Shown piece after piece: positions 41,831-50,621 of a DNA stretch of 64,000 nucleotides. Source of the stretch: Campylobacter_A concisus_Y (GTDB lineage Bacteria > Campylobacterota > Campylobacteria > Campylobacterales > Campylobacteraceae); assembly GCF_902460415.1 (NCBI RefSeq), contig NZ_CABPTY010000003.1, positions 1 through 64,000 on the forward strand, written 5' to 3'. Below the pieces are notes generated by a model that had not been told where the DNA came from, did no database searches, and saw nothing but the letters and a program-made list of their open reading frames with translations. Position 1 is the stretch's first letter. Every line of letters starts with the position of its first letter. The translations under genes were made by a program, and so were the position numbers.

Positions 41831-41836
41831 TACAAT
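41831..41836 (+). promoter_or_regulatory. -10 element of atpB
   Basis: TACAAT in TTGTTACAATCACG, about 30 bases before the atpB ATG. Confidence 0.4.
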
Positions 41837-41866
41837 CACGCAAAATTCTAAATCCAAGGTAAATTA

Positions 41867-42550
41867 ATGAAAGATTTGTTTCTATTTTCAAATTTCCTAA
41901 ATAGCTCCCACGCCTTTATCTATGCGTTTCACTTTCTGCTTGTAGCTTTAATTGTTATCATAGTTGCTTATATAGCAAGGAGTAAGATGCAGCTTGTACC
42001 AAGAGGTCTTCAAAATATAGTTGAAGCTTATTTGGAGGGCGTTATATCTATGGGAAGAGATACTTTAGGTAGTGAAAAACTAGCTAGGAAATATCTTCCA
42101 CTTGTTGCAACTATCGGTTTTATCGTATTTTTTTCAAATGTTGTAGGTATTATTCCTGGATTTGAGTCGCCAACATCAAGTCTAAATTTAACCCTAGTTT
42201 TGGCTTTAGTTGTATTTGTTTATTACAACTTTGAGGGCATTAGAGAAAATGGATTTTTTAAATACTTTGGACACTTTATGGGGCCGAATAAATTTCTAGC
42301 TCCTATTATGTTTCCAGTTGAAGTCATCTCGCATCTTTCACGTGTAGTTTCGCTATCATTTCGTCTTTTTGGTAATATCAAGGGAGATGATCTATTCTTG
42401 CTTGCGATGCTTACACTTGCACCTTGGTTTGCTCCGCTTCCAGCTTTCGCACTTCTAACGCTTATGGCTGTTTTGCAAACATTTATCTTCATGATGCTAA
42501 CTTACGTTTATCTAGCTGGTGCCGTTGCTATTAGTGAGCACGAGCATTAA
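41867..42550 (+). CDS. atpB: ATP synthase F0 subunit a
   Basis: A 227-residue integral membrane subunit that forms the proton half-channels against the c-ring. LSFRLFGNIKGDDLFL contains the essential arginine (R in SFRLFGN) and AVLQTFIFMMLTYVYLAG the last helix with its conserved glutamine. It is separate from the rest of the ATP synthase genes, which is the usual Campylobacter arrangement. A strong terminator follows, so it is transcribed alone. Confidence 0.95.
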   Translation: MKDLFLFSNFLNSSHAFIYAFHFLLVALIVIIVAYIARSKMQLVPRGLQNIVEAYLEGVISMGRDTLGSEKLARKYLPLVATIGFIVFFSNVVGIIPGFESPTSSLNLTLVLALVVFVYYNFEGIRENGFFKYFGHFMGPNKFLAPIMFPVEVISHLSRVVSLSFRLFGNIKGDDLFLLAMLTLAPWFAPLPAFALLTLMAVLQTFIFMMLTYVYLAGAVAISEHEH

Positions 42551-42555
42551 AATTT

Positions 42556-42588
42556 AAAGCCATATTTTTATATGGCTTTTTTCTTTTT
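42556..42588 (+). terminator. Intrinsic terminator of atpB
   Basis: GCCATAT (42559-42565) pairs with ATATGGC (42570-42576) around a TTTT loop, extended by AAA/TTT, and is followed by a long T-run (TTTTTTCTTTTT). This is the most typical rho-independent terminator in the window. Confidence 0.88.
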
Positions 42589-42713
42589 AAAACTATTTAA
42601 ATTTTTAAATCACCTTCTTTATTTTCCAGTCAAAACGCTCATTTTTAGATATTTTAAAAGAAAGTATCGCTAAAATACGCCTTAAAAATTTGTATAAATT
42701 TAAAGGTAAAAAT

Positions 42714-44135
42714 ATGTTTGAAGTCGTTATCGGTTTAGAAGTTCACACTCAGCTTAATACAAAAACTAAAATTTTCTGCTCTTGTTCGACTAGCTTTGGC
42801 GACGAGGCAAACACTCACGTTTGCCCGACCTGCCTAGCACTTCCTGGAGCACTACCTGTGCTAAACAAAGAGGCTGTAAAAAAGGCGATCAGTTTTGGCA
42901 CGGCGATAAACGCTAAAATCAATAAAAAATCAGTCTTTAATAGAAAAAACTACTTCTATCCAGACCTTCCAAAGGCATATCAAATTTCTCAGTTTGAGAT
43001 CCCTATCGTAGAAGGTGGTGAGCTAATAATTGACGTAAATGGTACTAAAAAACGCATCGGTGTAACTAGAGCGCACCTTGAAGAGGATGCTGGCAAGAAC
43101 ATCCACGAAGAAAACGAGAGCTTAGTTGATCTAAATAGAGCCGGCACACCGCTTCTTGAGATAGTTAGCGAGCCAGATCTTAGAAGCAGTGATGAGGCGG
43201 TGGCTTATCTTAAAAAACTACACTCAATCCTTCGCTTTTTAAACATCAGCGACGCAAACATGCAGGAAGGTAGCTTCCGCTGCGACGCAAATGTCTCTAT
43301 CCGTCCAAAAGGCGATACCAAGCTTTATACAAGAGTTGAGATAAAAAATCTAAATTCATTTAAATTTATCCAAAAAGCGATCGATTATGAGGTAGAGCGC
43401 CAAAGTGCAGCTTGGGAAGATGGCAAATACGACGAAGAGGTCTATCAAGAGACAAGGCTGTTTGACACGACAAATTTAGTGACAAGATCGATGCGTGGCA
43501 AAGAGGATAGCGCAGAGTATAGGTATTTTCCTGACCCTGACTTGCTGCCTGTTGAAGTGTCAGAGCAGATGTATAATGAAGCGATAAAAATTCCAGAGCT
43601 TGCCGAGCAAAAGGTCGCAAGATATGTTAGTGAGCTAGGCGTAAAAGAGAGTGATGCTCTAAATTTAACTCAAAGTGTCGAGATGGCTAGATATTTTGAA
43701 GAGCTGATCGCTACTGGAATTCAGCCTAAACTTGCTACTACTTGGCTCATAGTCGAGCTTCTTGGCCGCTTAAATAACGGAGTAACGATCGAGACAAGCC
43801 CAGTTAATAGTGCTAAAATGATAAATTTACTAAAACGCATAGAAGATGGCACGATAAGCGGCAAGGCTGCAAAAGAGGTGCTAGACTACCTAATGGAAAA
43901 CGATGCGGAGGTAGATAGCGTCATCGAAAAGCTTGGCTTAAAACAAGTGAGCGACGACTCAGCTATCATTGCGATCATAGATCAAATTTTAGCTGCAAAC
44001 GCTGATAAGGTAGAAGAGTATAAAAACGGCAAAGATAAGATGTTTGGCTTCTTTGTTGGTCAGGTGATGAAAGAGGGCAAGGGTGCCTTTAATCCAGGCA
44101 AGGTCAATGAGCTTTTAAAGGCCAAAATAGGCTAA
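42714..44135 (+). CDS. gatB: Aspartyl/glutamyl-tRNA amidotransferase subunit B
   Basis: A 473-residue GatB that, with GatA and GatC, amidates Glu-tRNA-Gln (and Asp-tRNA-Asn). FEVVIGLEVHTQL at the start, CSTSFGDEANTHVCPTC with paired cysteines for zinc, RAHLEEDAGK and the C-terminal tRNA-binding YqeY-like domain (VMKEGKGAFNPGKVNELLKA) are all intact. An upstream in-frame codon at 42690 exists, but 42714 after AAAGGTAAAAAT gives the family N-terminus. The C-terminal domain is complete. gpsA follows 12 bases later. Confidence 0.96.
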   Translation: MFEVVIGLEVHTQLNTKTKIFCSCSTSFGDEANTHVCPTCLALPGALPVLNKEAVKKAISFGTAINAKINKKSVFNRKNYFYPDLPKAYQISQFEIPIVEGGELIIDVNGTKKRIGVTRAHLEEDAGKNIHEENESLVDLNRAGTPLLEIVSEPDLRSSDEAVAYLKKLHSILRFLNISDANMQEGSFRCDANVSIRPKGDTKLYTRVEIKNLNSFKFIQKAIDYEVERQSAAWEDGKYDEEVYQETRLFDTTNLVTRSMRGKEDSAEYRYFPDPDLLPVEVSEQMYNEAIKIPELAEQKVARYVSELGVKESDALNLTQSVEMARYFEELIATGIQPKLATTWLIVELLGRLNNGVTIETSPVNSAKMINLLKRIEDGTISGKAAKEVLDYLMENDAEVDSVIEKLGLKQVSDDSAIIAIIDQILAANADKVEEYKNGKDKMFGFFVGQVMKEGKGAFNPGKVNELLKAKIG

Positions 44136-44147
44136 AAAAGGGCTAAA

Positions 44148-45038
44148 ATGAGCATAGCAGTCATCGGAGCTGGCAAGTGGGGCAGTGCGCTATTTTATGC
44201 ATTTAGTGAAAATAGCGAGTGTGTCATCAGCTCAAGAACGCCAAGAGAGATGCTAAATTTTGTAAGCTTAGAAGAGGCTTTGGAGTGCGAATATCTAGTC
44301 TGCACGATCCCAACGCAAGCTACAAATTTATGGCTAAAGCAAAACTACAAAAACAAAGGCCAAAAGATCTTAGTTGCTAGCAAGGGTATAGACACGGCAA
44401 ATCTTAAATTTTTAAATGAAATTTATGAAGACTTTGTGGATAGAGAAAATTTGGCCTTTCTCTCAGGACCAACCTTTGCAAAAGAGATCATGCAGAAGCT
44501 TCCTTGCGCTTTGGTGGTAAATTCTAAAAATGAAAATTTAGCTTTGAAATTTGCCTCATTTTTCCCAAGCTATATGAAGGCATACACTTCTGATGATGTG
44601 ATCGGTGCTGAGGTGTGCGGGGCGTATAAAAACGTGATCGCCATAGCTGGCGGTATCTGTGACGGTCTTGGCCTTGGCAACAACGCAAGGGCAAGTCTCA
44701 TTTCGAGGGGGCTTGTTGAGATGGCTAGATTTGGCAAATTTTTTGGCGCAAAAGACGAGACATTTATGGGGCTAAGCGGTGCAGGAGACCTTTTCTTAAC
44801 CGCTTCATCTATACTCTCACGCAACTACCGCGTAGGTCTTGGCATCGCAAGGCACGAGAGATTAGAAAAAATTTTAAATGAGCTTGGTGAAGTGGCAGAG
44901 GGTGTGGATACTGCAAGAGCTATTAGCAAGATCGCCAAAGAAAAGGGCATATATGTGCCGATTGCCAGTGAGGTTGAAAATATGCTAAATGGCAAAGATG
45001 TTTTTGAGAGCGTAAAATCGCTTTTGGGAAGAAGATGA
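44148..45038 (+). CDS. gpsA: Glycerol-3-phosphate dehydrogenase [NAD(P)+]
   Basis: A 296-residue cytosolic enzyme that reduces dihydroxyacetone phosphate to sn-glycerol 3-phosphate for phospholipid synthesis. The Rossmann motif is GAGKWGSA near residue 7; ASKGID, LSGPTFAKEI, the catalytic lysine in VCGAYKNVIAI and GLSGAGDLFLT are family blocks. It is a little shorter than E. coli GpsA, mostly at the C-terminus. The end overlaps the NagZ-like gene by 4 bases. Confidence 0.95.
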   Translation: MSIAVIGAGKWGSALFYAFSENSECVISSRTPREMLNFVSLEEALECEYLVCTIPTQATNLWLKQNYKNKGQKILVASKGIDTANLKFLNEIYEDFVDRENLAFLSGPTFAKEIMQKLPCALVVNSKNENLALKFASFFPSYMKAYTSDDVIGAEVCGAYKNVIAIAGGICDGLGLGNNARASLISRGLVEMARFGKFFGAKDETFMGLSGAGDLFLTASSILSRNYRVGLGIARHERLEKILNELGEVAEGVDTARAISKIAKEKGIYVPIASEVENMLNGKDVFESVKSLLGRR

Positions 45039-46090
45039 GAGCTTGTAAATTTATAATTTTTTTGGCTATTTTTGCTTTGGGGTTAAGCGGCGCAGAGGTG
45101 AGCCTAAGAGCCAAGGTCTCGCAGATGATAATGGTTGGCTTTAACGGAGCTAGCACAAAAGACGCTGCGTTTCGCGCGATGTTAAGCGACGCTGGATATG
45201 AGAGATTTGGCGGTGTGATGCTACTTGGCAGAAACATCACCAATAAAGCCCAGTTAAAAGCTAGCATAAAAGCTATCAAAGAGAAAAGTCCTAAAATTTT
45301 CATCGCTATCGACGAAGAGGGTGGCAACGTAAGCCGCATGAAAGATAAGAGCTTTGATGGCCCATATCCTAGCGCATACGAGGTCGCAAGCACGCTTGAT
45401 ATCAAAAGCGCTTATGATCTCTACTCAAAAATGGCTATAAATTTAAAGGAGTGTGGCATAAATTTAAATTTTGCCCCAGTGGTCGATCTGCACGACGAAA
45501 ACTCGCCGATCATCGCTGCAAAGCAAAGGGCGTTTAGCGAGTATGCGAGCAAAGTGGTGATCTACGCTGATGCCTTTATGGACGCATTTAAAGAGCAAGG
45601 TGTGATAACTACGATCAAGCACTTTCCAGGGCATGGCAGCTCAAAAGAGGACTCGCATAAAAATAAGAGCGAGATCACGCTAAGCAAAGATGCGCTGCTA
45701 CCATACAAAGACGCCATAAGCACAGGTAGAGCGCAGATCATCATGGTCGGACACCTTTTTGTAAAGGGTATCGACGAGGATAATCCAGCCACACTTTCTA
45801 AAAAAATAATAACTGATCTACTGCGAAATGAACTTAAATTTAATGGTGTGGTCATTAGTGATGATATGCTTATGAAAGGTGTTGGCGACGAGGCTTTAGC
45901 GCAAAAAGTGGTGAAATTTATAAATGCTGGTGGCGATATCTTACTTTTTAGCGAGTTCAAGATAAATAACCAAAGGACAGCCGATCTAGTCACTCAGATC
46001 ATAATTGACGCGGTAAATGAGAAAAAGATCAGCAAAGAGCGAATCGACGCTTCATATAAGAGGATAATGGCTCTAAAGGCGAAGCTGTAA
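45035..46090 (+). CDS. Glycoside hydrolase family 3, beta-N-acetylhexosaminidase (NagZ-like)
   Basis: A 351-residue exported GH3 enzyme. The signal sequence (FIIFLAIFALGLSGA) is followed by a TIM barrel with IAIDEEGGNVSRM, the NagZ-type His/Asp loop KHFPGHGSSKEDSH and the nucleophile region GVVISDDMLMKGV with its aspartate. It should release terminal GlcNAc from peptidoglycan fragments. The signal peptide suggests a periplasmic rather than cytoplasmic NagZ. It is co-translated with gpsA. Confidence 0.9.
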   Translation: MRACKFIIFLAIFALGLSGAEVSLRAKVSQMIMVGFNGASTKDAAFRAMLSDAGYERFGGVMLLGRNITNKAQLKASIKAIKEKSPKIFIAIDEEGGNVSRMKDKSFDGPYPSAYEVASTLDIKSAYDLYSKMAINLKECGINLNFAPVVDLHDENSPIIAAKQRAFSEYASKVVIYADAFMDAFKEQGVITTIKHFPGHGSSKEDSHKNKSEITLSKDALLPYKDAISTGRAQIIMVGHLFVKGIDEDNPATLSKKIITDLLRNELKFNGVVISDDMLMKGVGDEALAQKVVKFINAGGDILLFSEFKINNQRTADLVTQIIIDAVNEKKISKERIDASYKRIMALKAKL

Positions 46091-46092
46091 AC

Positions 46093-46133
46093 ATATCTGA
46101 TTTTTTTGTGTAGCATAAGACCAGATATTTTTG
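46093..46133 (+). terminator. Possible terminator after the NagZ-like gene
   Basis: ATATCTG (46093-46099) pairs with CAGATAT (46122-46128) and is followed by TTTTT. The 22-base loop makes it weak. It separates the plus-strand housekeeping genes from the convergent DUF262 genes. Confidence 0.4.
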
Positions 46134-46163
46134 ATCTCCTAAAATACTTTAAGAGAAAAGTGT

Positions 46164-47951
46164 TCATATAATATTATTCCGCTTTTGCACTCTTAATAAA
46201 GTTAGCATTTCTTTTCCATGTTCGCTAATCGCTTGTTTATATTCATCTATATTGTTGCCATTTATACATGCTGACATCAATATCAGTTTTAGGCTTTGTA
46301 TTATTATATTTGGATATGTAGTTTGCTTTGCGGATGGGGCGAGATTAGAAAATTTAGAGTTACCAGAAGTTGTAACAAGCGCTAAGTTACCAAAAGAGTT
46401 CAAAATTTTGTCATCATTTATGCGCTCTATACTATCTCCAGAAGGATTTTGTGGGTAAAAATGCTCGATAGAGTCTCTAAATTTAAATTCCCACTCTTTT
46501 AAATTTTTTAAATTTACATTGCCAACCGCTTTAAAAGCATTTTGTAATTTTTCCTTGATTTTATTATCTTGAGTGCTAACTATACACTCTCTATATAAAA
46601 TATAATCAAGATATGTAAGGATTATTCTCTCACACATAGGATAGGAATTGCTTTTTTCTAGCGCATTTTTTACCTTCTCATTTGTATAGGTTTCTAAAAT
46701 TTCTTGCATATTGGCTGTTGTATTTTTGTTAAGTCCCTTAAGAAGCGTAAATATCCACTCCATAGTGCGCGGTGAGGTGTATGTTATGCGCAAACAAGAT
46801 TGCAAAGCGACAACTAGCTTGTTGTCATCGAGCGTATCCACATAACTAAATGTAACTTTGTTGTTGGAGTATTTTTTGAGCATTTTTAGCGACCATTTTT
46901 CGTCGTCATTTTCATCGGTTTTTATAATAAATTTATCAAACAAAAATCTAAATTTTAAAAGGTTATAGATAAAATTTTTGGCATTTTCACTATTATTGAA
47001 GTGTTTTTTTAAATTATCAATCAATTTTTTATCATAAAGCAGCTCATTTGTACTGCTACTGCTTGTATTATTGCTCATAGTCGCATTTACTTGCAAAAGA
47101 AAATTTGGGAAATTTATGATAGATGAAAACCTTTCATTTTCGTTTTCATTTTGTGTTGTTTTTTCAGAAGTTAAATTTTTATTTTCTAAAATTTTGTTCA
47201 ATGGCTCTTCTTTGGCATTATTGTTATTTTCAATAGAAATTTCAAAAAGTTCGCTTTCATTACAAATTTTATTCCAGTCATTGCCAAAAATTTGTTCTCT
47301 TAGATTCTTTTCAAAGCTCATCTGCACGTATCTATCCATGTCCGCACAAGCATCCCAAACCAATGCAGCTATTTTTCTGTCTTTTTCTTCTAAAATTTCT
47401 AAAATTTTTGCCTTTGCGATCTGATGAGCTTCAAGTTGCTCGCCTCTTGTGTTCATTATCTCAAAAAAATGATTTAGATCGGCATCATTTGGGACTGGTA
47501 CGCGTAGAAGTTTGGCATTTAAAATTTTACTTTTAAAACTCTCGTCTTTTTTATTTTCCGAAAAATATTTTTCTATAATTTTAAACCCATCTACTATTTC
47601 AGTAGACGGCAAATCAGCACATTTATCATCATCGCAAATTTTTTCTAGCGTTTCGTTTGACTTTTGTCTAGCTTCAAATTTAAGTTCACCTTTTATGTCG
47701 TGCTTAAGATATCTTAGTATCAAAAATAGAGTTGTGAGTCTTTGTTGCCCATCTATAACTTCAAAAACACCATCTTTTTGCTTAACAACCAAACTCCCTA
47801 TAAAATACCCATCATCATTACTTTTAATATCATCTAAAAGCATCCCTATCTCATAACTTTTCCAAGCGTAGTTACGCTGATATATTGGTATCAGATACTT
47901 GCTTTCAAAAATTTTTTCTACACTAAATTTTAGATCATCCGTTTTGCTCAT
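46164..47951 (-). CDS. DUF262-DUF1524 protein, GmrSD-type restriction nuclease candidate
   Basis: A 595-residue protein. The N-terminal DUF262 domain shows IPIYQRNYAW (about 21-30), IDGQQRLTTL with D67-G-Q-Q-R71, and FEIMNTRGEQLEAHQIAKAK; the DGQQR motif of this ParB-like fold is linked to nucleotide hydrolysis in GmrSD. The C-terminus carries DUF1524: SIEHFYPQ with H497 and GNLALVTTSGNSKFSN with N531, the pattern of a His-Me-finger nuclease. GmrSD cuts phage DNA containing modified cytosine. The gene overlaps an upstream DUF262-only gene by 17 bases, so both are made together. Codon use is AT-richer than the flanking genes, consistent with recent acquisition. Confidence 0.85.
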   Translation of the reverse strand: MSKTDDLKFSVEKIFESKYLIPIYQRNYAWKSYEIGMLLDDIKSNDDGYFIGSLVVKQKDGVFEVIDGQQRLTTLFLILRYLKHDIKGELKFEARQKSNETLEKICDDDKCADLPSTEIVDGFKIIEKYFSENKKDESFKSKILNAKLLRVPVPNDADLNHFFEIMNTRGEQLEAHQIAKAKILEILEEKDRKIAALVWDACADMDRYVQMSFEKNLREQIFGNDWNKICNESELFEISIENNNNAKEEPLNKILENKNLTSEKTTQNENENERFSSIINFPNFLLQVNATMSNNTSSSSTNELLYDKKLIDNLKKHFNNSENAKNFIYNLLKFRFLFDKFIIKTDENDDEKWSLKMLKKYSNNKVTFSYVDTLDDNKLVVALQSCLRITYTSPRTMEWIFTLLKGLNKNTTANMQEILETYTNEKVKNALEKSNSYPMCERIILTYLDYILYRECIVSTQDNKIKEKLQNAFKAVGNVNLKNLKEWEFKFRDSIEHFYPQNPSGDSIERINDDKILNSFGNLALVTTSGNSKFSNLAPSAKQTTYPNIIIQSLKLILMSACINGNNIDEYKQAISEHGKEMLTLLRVQKRNNII

Positions 47952-49206
47952 TTTTAACCTCCAATCTATTTTTTATATCATCATATCCACCAACAATGGA
48001 CTCAATATCACATAGCTCAACGCTGTAAATTTCATCTGGCGATCTCATGTGAGATATTTTTTCAAATAAATTTAATCCGTTATTTTCATCTTGATATCCA
48101 AGTGCATATTTGTTTATGCTCTCTAGATATACGGCCTGTTTTGCCAAACGCAAGGTATAAACGTATCTATAAAAAAATGCGCAAATATTTTCGCTAAGCT
48201 CATCAAAGCCAAATCTATCAACAAATGCCATTATAAAGCATTCAAAAAGTCTTACTATATATTTATCACCTCTCTTTTTCCTAGGCATGGCGTTGTCATC
48301 ATATTTTGCTTCTACAAATTTCTTTATTTTATGGCAAAGGTTTAGATAGTGAGCTGTAAAGTAAAAAAAGTGTTTTCCACTTAACAAATCTTGAGTGAGT
48401 AAAAATTTAATACTATTTTTAGAGCTAAAAATATAAGCAAAATCATCACTTTTTTCTAAAAAAGTTACCGCTGCTTTATTAAATTTAGTCACATTATATA
48501 GCGAAGTATGGTCTATGCCTTTAAAAATATCTATGTGGTTTTTAGAATAATACAATCCGCTCTCTCTACGTTGCCATCTAATAATAGGGAACAAAAAATC
48601 GCTAAAAATTTCTTTTATATCATTGCTATTTTCGTTTTCCCAAGCTGATATTATCTGTACTTTTTTATTCTTGTCGGTATCAGCCATGTGCCTTAGATGA
48701 TACGCTTTTAGTAGATCGTGTATCTCTAATGCTTTACCTCTGGTGTTTTGAGAGTCAAAGTAGTTAAATGCATCTAATTGATTATCTACAACGATTTCAA
48801 CCATGGTACATTTTTCTAAGATAAAATTTTTAAAATTTACTTTTGCGTCATCTCTTAATAGCCCCACTCTTTGCTTTAAAATTTTATGATTGTTTGTGAT
48901 ACTGTTATAGGAGAGAGGATTAAAAGTTTGCTTCAATAACGGCAAATTTTCTTCTCCTAGTAATTTTAGTAGTATTGTAAGCGTAGTAAGTCTTTGTTGC
49001 CCATCGACAATATTATAATTTTCAGCTTCTTGATGCAATATGACAGAGCCTATACGGTACTCGTTTTTGTTATTTTCGTATTCTTTAAAAATATCATTAA
49101 AAAGCTCAAGAGTCGATTTAGTACTCCATGTATACGGACGTTGATAACTTGGTATTTTTAAATTTTTACTAAATATTTCAGAGAGATTTTTGATATTCGC
49201 TTTCAT
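47935..49206 (-). CDS. DUF262 protein, partner of the GmrSD-like nuclease
   Basis: A 423-residue protein with one DUF262 domain: IPSYQRPYTWSTKSTLELF (about 18-36), GSVILHQE, IVDGQQRLTTLTILL with D68-G-Q-Q-R72, and FDSQNTRGKALEIHDLLKAY. The remaining 220 residues are mostly helical and have no DUF1524 histidine or asparagine signature, so this chain should bind or hydrolyse nucleotide and sense DNA but not cut. It is the first gene of a two-gene unit, with GAGGATAGAAC as ribosome site and a 17-base overlap into the nuclease gene. Paired DUF262 genes of this kind include TgvAB of Vibrio cholerae. Confidence 0.83.
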   Translation of the reverse strand: MKANIKNLSEIFSKNLKIPSYQRPYTWSTKSTLELFNDIFKEYENNKNEYRIGSVILHQEAENYNIVDGQQRLTTLTILLKLLGEENLPLLKQTFNPLSYNSITNNHKILKQRVGLLRDDAKVNFKNFILEKCTMVEIVVDNQLDAFNYFDSQNTRGKALEIHDLLKAYHLRHMADTDKNKKVQIISAWENENSNDIKEIFSDFLFPIIRWQRRESGLYYSKNHIDIFKGIDHTSLYNVTKFNKAAVTFLEKSDDFAYIFSSKNSIKFLLTQDLLSGKHFFYFTAHYLNLCHKIKKFVEAKYDDNAMPRKKRGDKYIVRLFECFIMAFVDRFGFDELSENICAFFYRYVYTLRLAKQAVYLESINKYALGYQDENNGLNLFEKISHMRSPDEIYSVELCDIESIVGGYDDIKNRLEVKNEQNG

Positions 49207-49230
49207 GTTCTATCCTCTTAAATTTTCTGC

Positions 49231-49236
49231 ATTATG
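49231..49236 (-). promoter_or_regulatory. -10 element of the DUF262 operon
   Basis: On the minus strand CATAAT in GTGCCATAATGC lies about 25 bases before the ATG at 49206. No -35 or operator is evident. Confidence 0.4.
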
Positions 49237-49305
49237 GCACAATTGATTTTTTATCTTAGTGTCTTAAATCTTTTTAAAAACAAATTCTATTTATGTAAAA
49301 AATCA

Positions 49306-49758
49306 TTACAACCCATCAAATTCTCTTTTTAGCTCCTCTCTTAGCTCTTCAGCTCTATCTTCGCCGTTTTTGAAATTTCTCTTTATAAAGCTATCAAGCT
49401 CGTCCAAGATCGCAAAGAGTTCGCTCTCCCAGCTTAAATTCTCTTGCTTTGATAAAGTTTCCAGTTTTTCTCTTATTTGCTCTAAGGCATCTAATGCTTT
49501 ATCTTTTTCAGACTCACTATTTAGCGCATCTTCAAATAAAATATCTTGCCTTAAGGCGTTTATTTTTTTAAATATTACGTTGCAAAATTTTGGATATTTC
49601 TCAGCATTGCTTAAATTTTCTAAAACCTCTTGCGCAGCCTTTTGATAAGCTGGCACCGCCCCCTCTTCGTCGAGCTTTCTGGTTAGTTTTTGTATCTGAA
49701 AATATAAAATAAGCGCCGCAAAAAACGCAAGCAGCAAATAAATCGTTACGCTATTCAT
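49306..49758 (-). CDS. Membrane-anchored coiled-coil hypothetical protein
   Basis: A 150-residue protein I do not recognise. One N-terminal membrane segment (VTIYLLLAFFAALILYF, about residues 4-20) anchors about 130 residues of charged, heptad-like helix with many Glu, Lys and Leu. It would sit in the inner membrane with the coiled coil in the cytoplasm or periplasm. The start overlaps the RarD-type permease gene by 8 bases, so it is translated after it. Nothing links it functionally to the DUF262 genes on its other side. Confidence 0.65.
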   Translation of the reverse strand: MNSVTIYLLLAFFAALILYFQIQKLTRKLDEEGAVPAYQKAAQEVLENLSNAEKYPKFCNVIFKKINALRQDILFEDALNSESEKDKALDALEQIREKLETLSKQENLSWESELFAILDELDSFIKRNFKNGEDRAEELREELKREFDGL

Positions 49759-50581
49759 CTTTACTCCTTTTTCTAAATTTATCTATGCTAATTATCGCAA
49801 GTGCCAGCCAGATCATACAAAACGAGATGACCTTGTAGCCGTCCAAATTTTCGCCGTAAATGAAGACTGCACAAAGGATCGCGATGGTCGGCGAGATGTA
49901 TTGCAAGTAGCCAATCGTTGTTAAATTTATCCTTGTTGCAGCTGCGTTAAATGCGACAAGTGGCACGATGGTTACGATACTTGAAGCAATCATTAAAAGT
50001 GAGTTTTCATTTAGCCCAAAGTGGCTTTTACCTAAAAATGCTATGTAAAGGACGTAAGCAAGTGCAAATGGGAACATAAAAAATGTCTCTATAAAAAGCC
50101 CGTTAAATGCGCTAATCTTTGCCATCTTTCTAACTGCCGCGTAAAATCCAAATGAAAGCGGCAAGATGATGGAAACTAATGGTAATCCGCCTTGGGCATA
50201 AATTTGTACGCTAATGGCTAAAACGACTATACAAATGGCTAAAATTCCGCTTTTATTTAGCCTTTCTTTAAAGATGATAACACCAAGAAGCATGCTTATT
50301 AGTGGATTTATAAAATAGCCCAGGCTTGTGTCCAAAATTTTGCCATTGCTAACTGCATATACATAAACGCCCCAGTTTGTGGTGATAAATATACCACTCA
50401 AAAATAAGGTTTTTAGCGAACGAATATCTTTAAGTAAAGTAAAAATTTCGCCCATTTTGCCACTAAAATAAAGCACTCCAGCCATTAAGAAAAATGACCA
50501 AATGACTCTGTGGGCTAAAATTTCATAAGCATCGATATCTTTGCTAAAGAGGTTGAAATAAACCGCCAAAAACCCCCACAT
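49751..50581 (-). CDS. EamA family transporter, RarD type (real start probably upstream)
   Basis: A membrane permease of the drug/metabolite transporter superfamily with about ten helices in two EamA repeats; YEILAHRVIWSFFLMA near the N-terminus is typical of RarD. The listed ATG at 50581 falls inside the first helix. The frame stays open upstream to 50638 and encodes the expected RarD beginning (NESQKGVILALSAFF), yet it contains no ATG, GTG or TTG; the only candidate with a well-placed AAAGG is an ATA at 50638. The start is therefore uncertain: a rare AUA start, or loss of an ATG by a small deletion. It overlaps the preceding EamA gene. Confidence 0.75.
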   Translation of the reverse strand: MWGFLAVYFNLFSKDIDAYEILAHRVIWSFFLMAGVLYFSGKMGEIFTLLKDIRSLKTLFLSGIFITTNWGVYVYAVSNGKILDTSLGYFINPLISMLLGVIIFKERLNKSGILAICIVVLAISVQIYAQGGLPLVSIILPLSFGFYAAVRKMAKISAFNGLFIETFFMFPFALAYVLYIAFLGKSHFGLNENSLLMIASSIVTIVPLVAFNAAATRINLTTIGYLQYISPTIAILCAVFIYGENLDGYKVISFCMIWLALAIISIDKFRKRSKDE

Positions 50582-50621
50582 AAAAAAGGCGCTAAGCGCG
50601 AGAATAACGCCTTTTTGGCTC

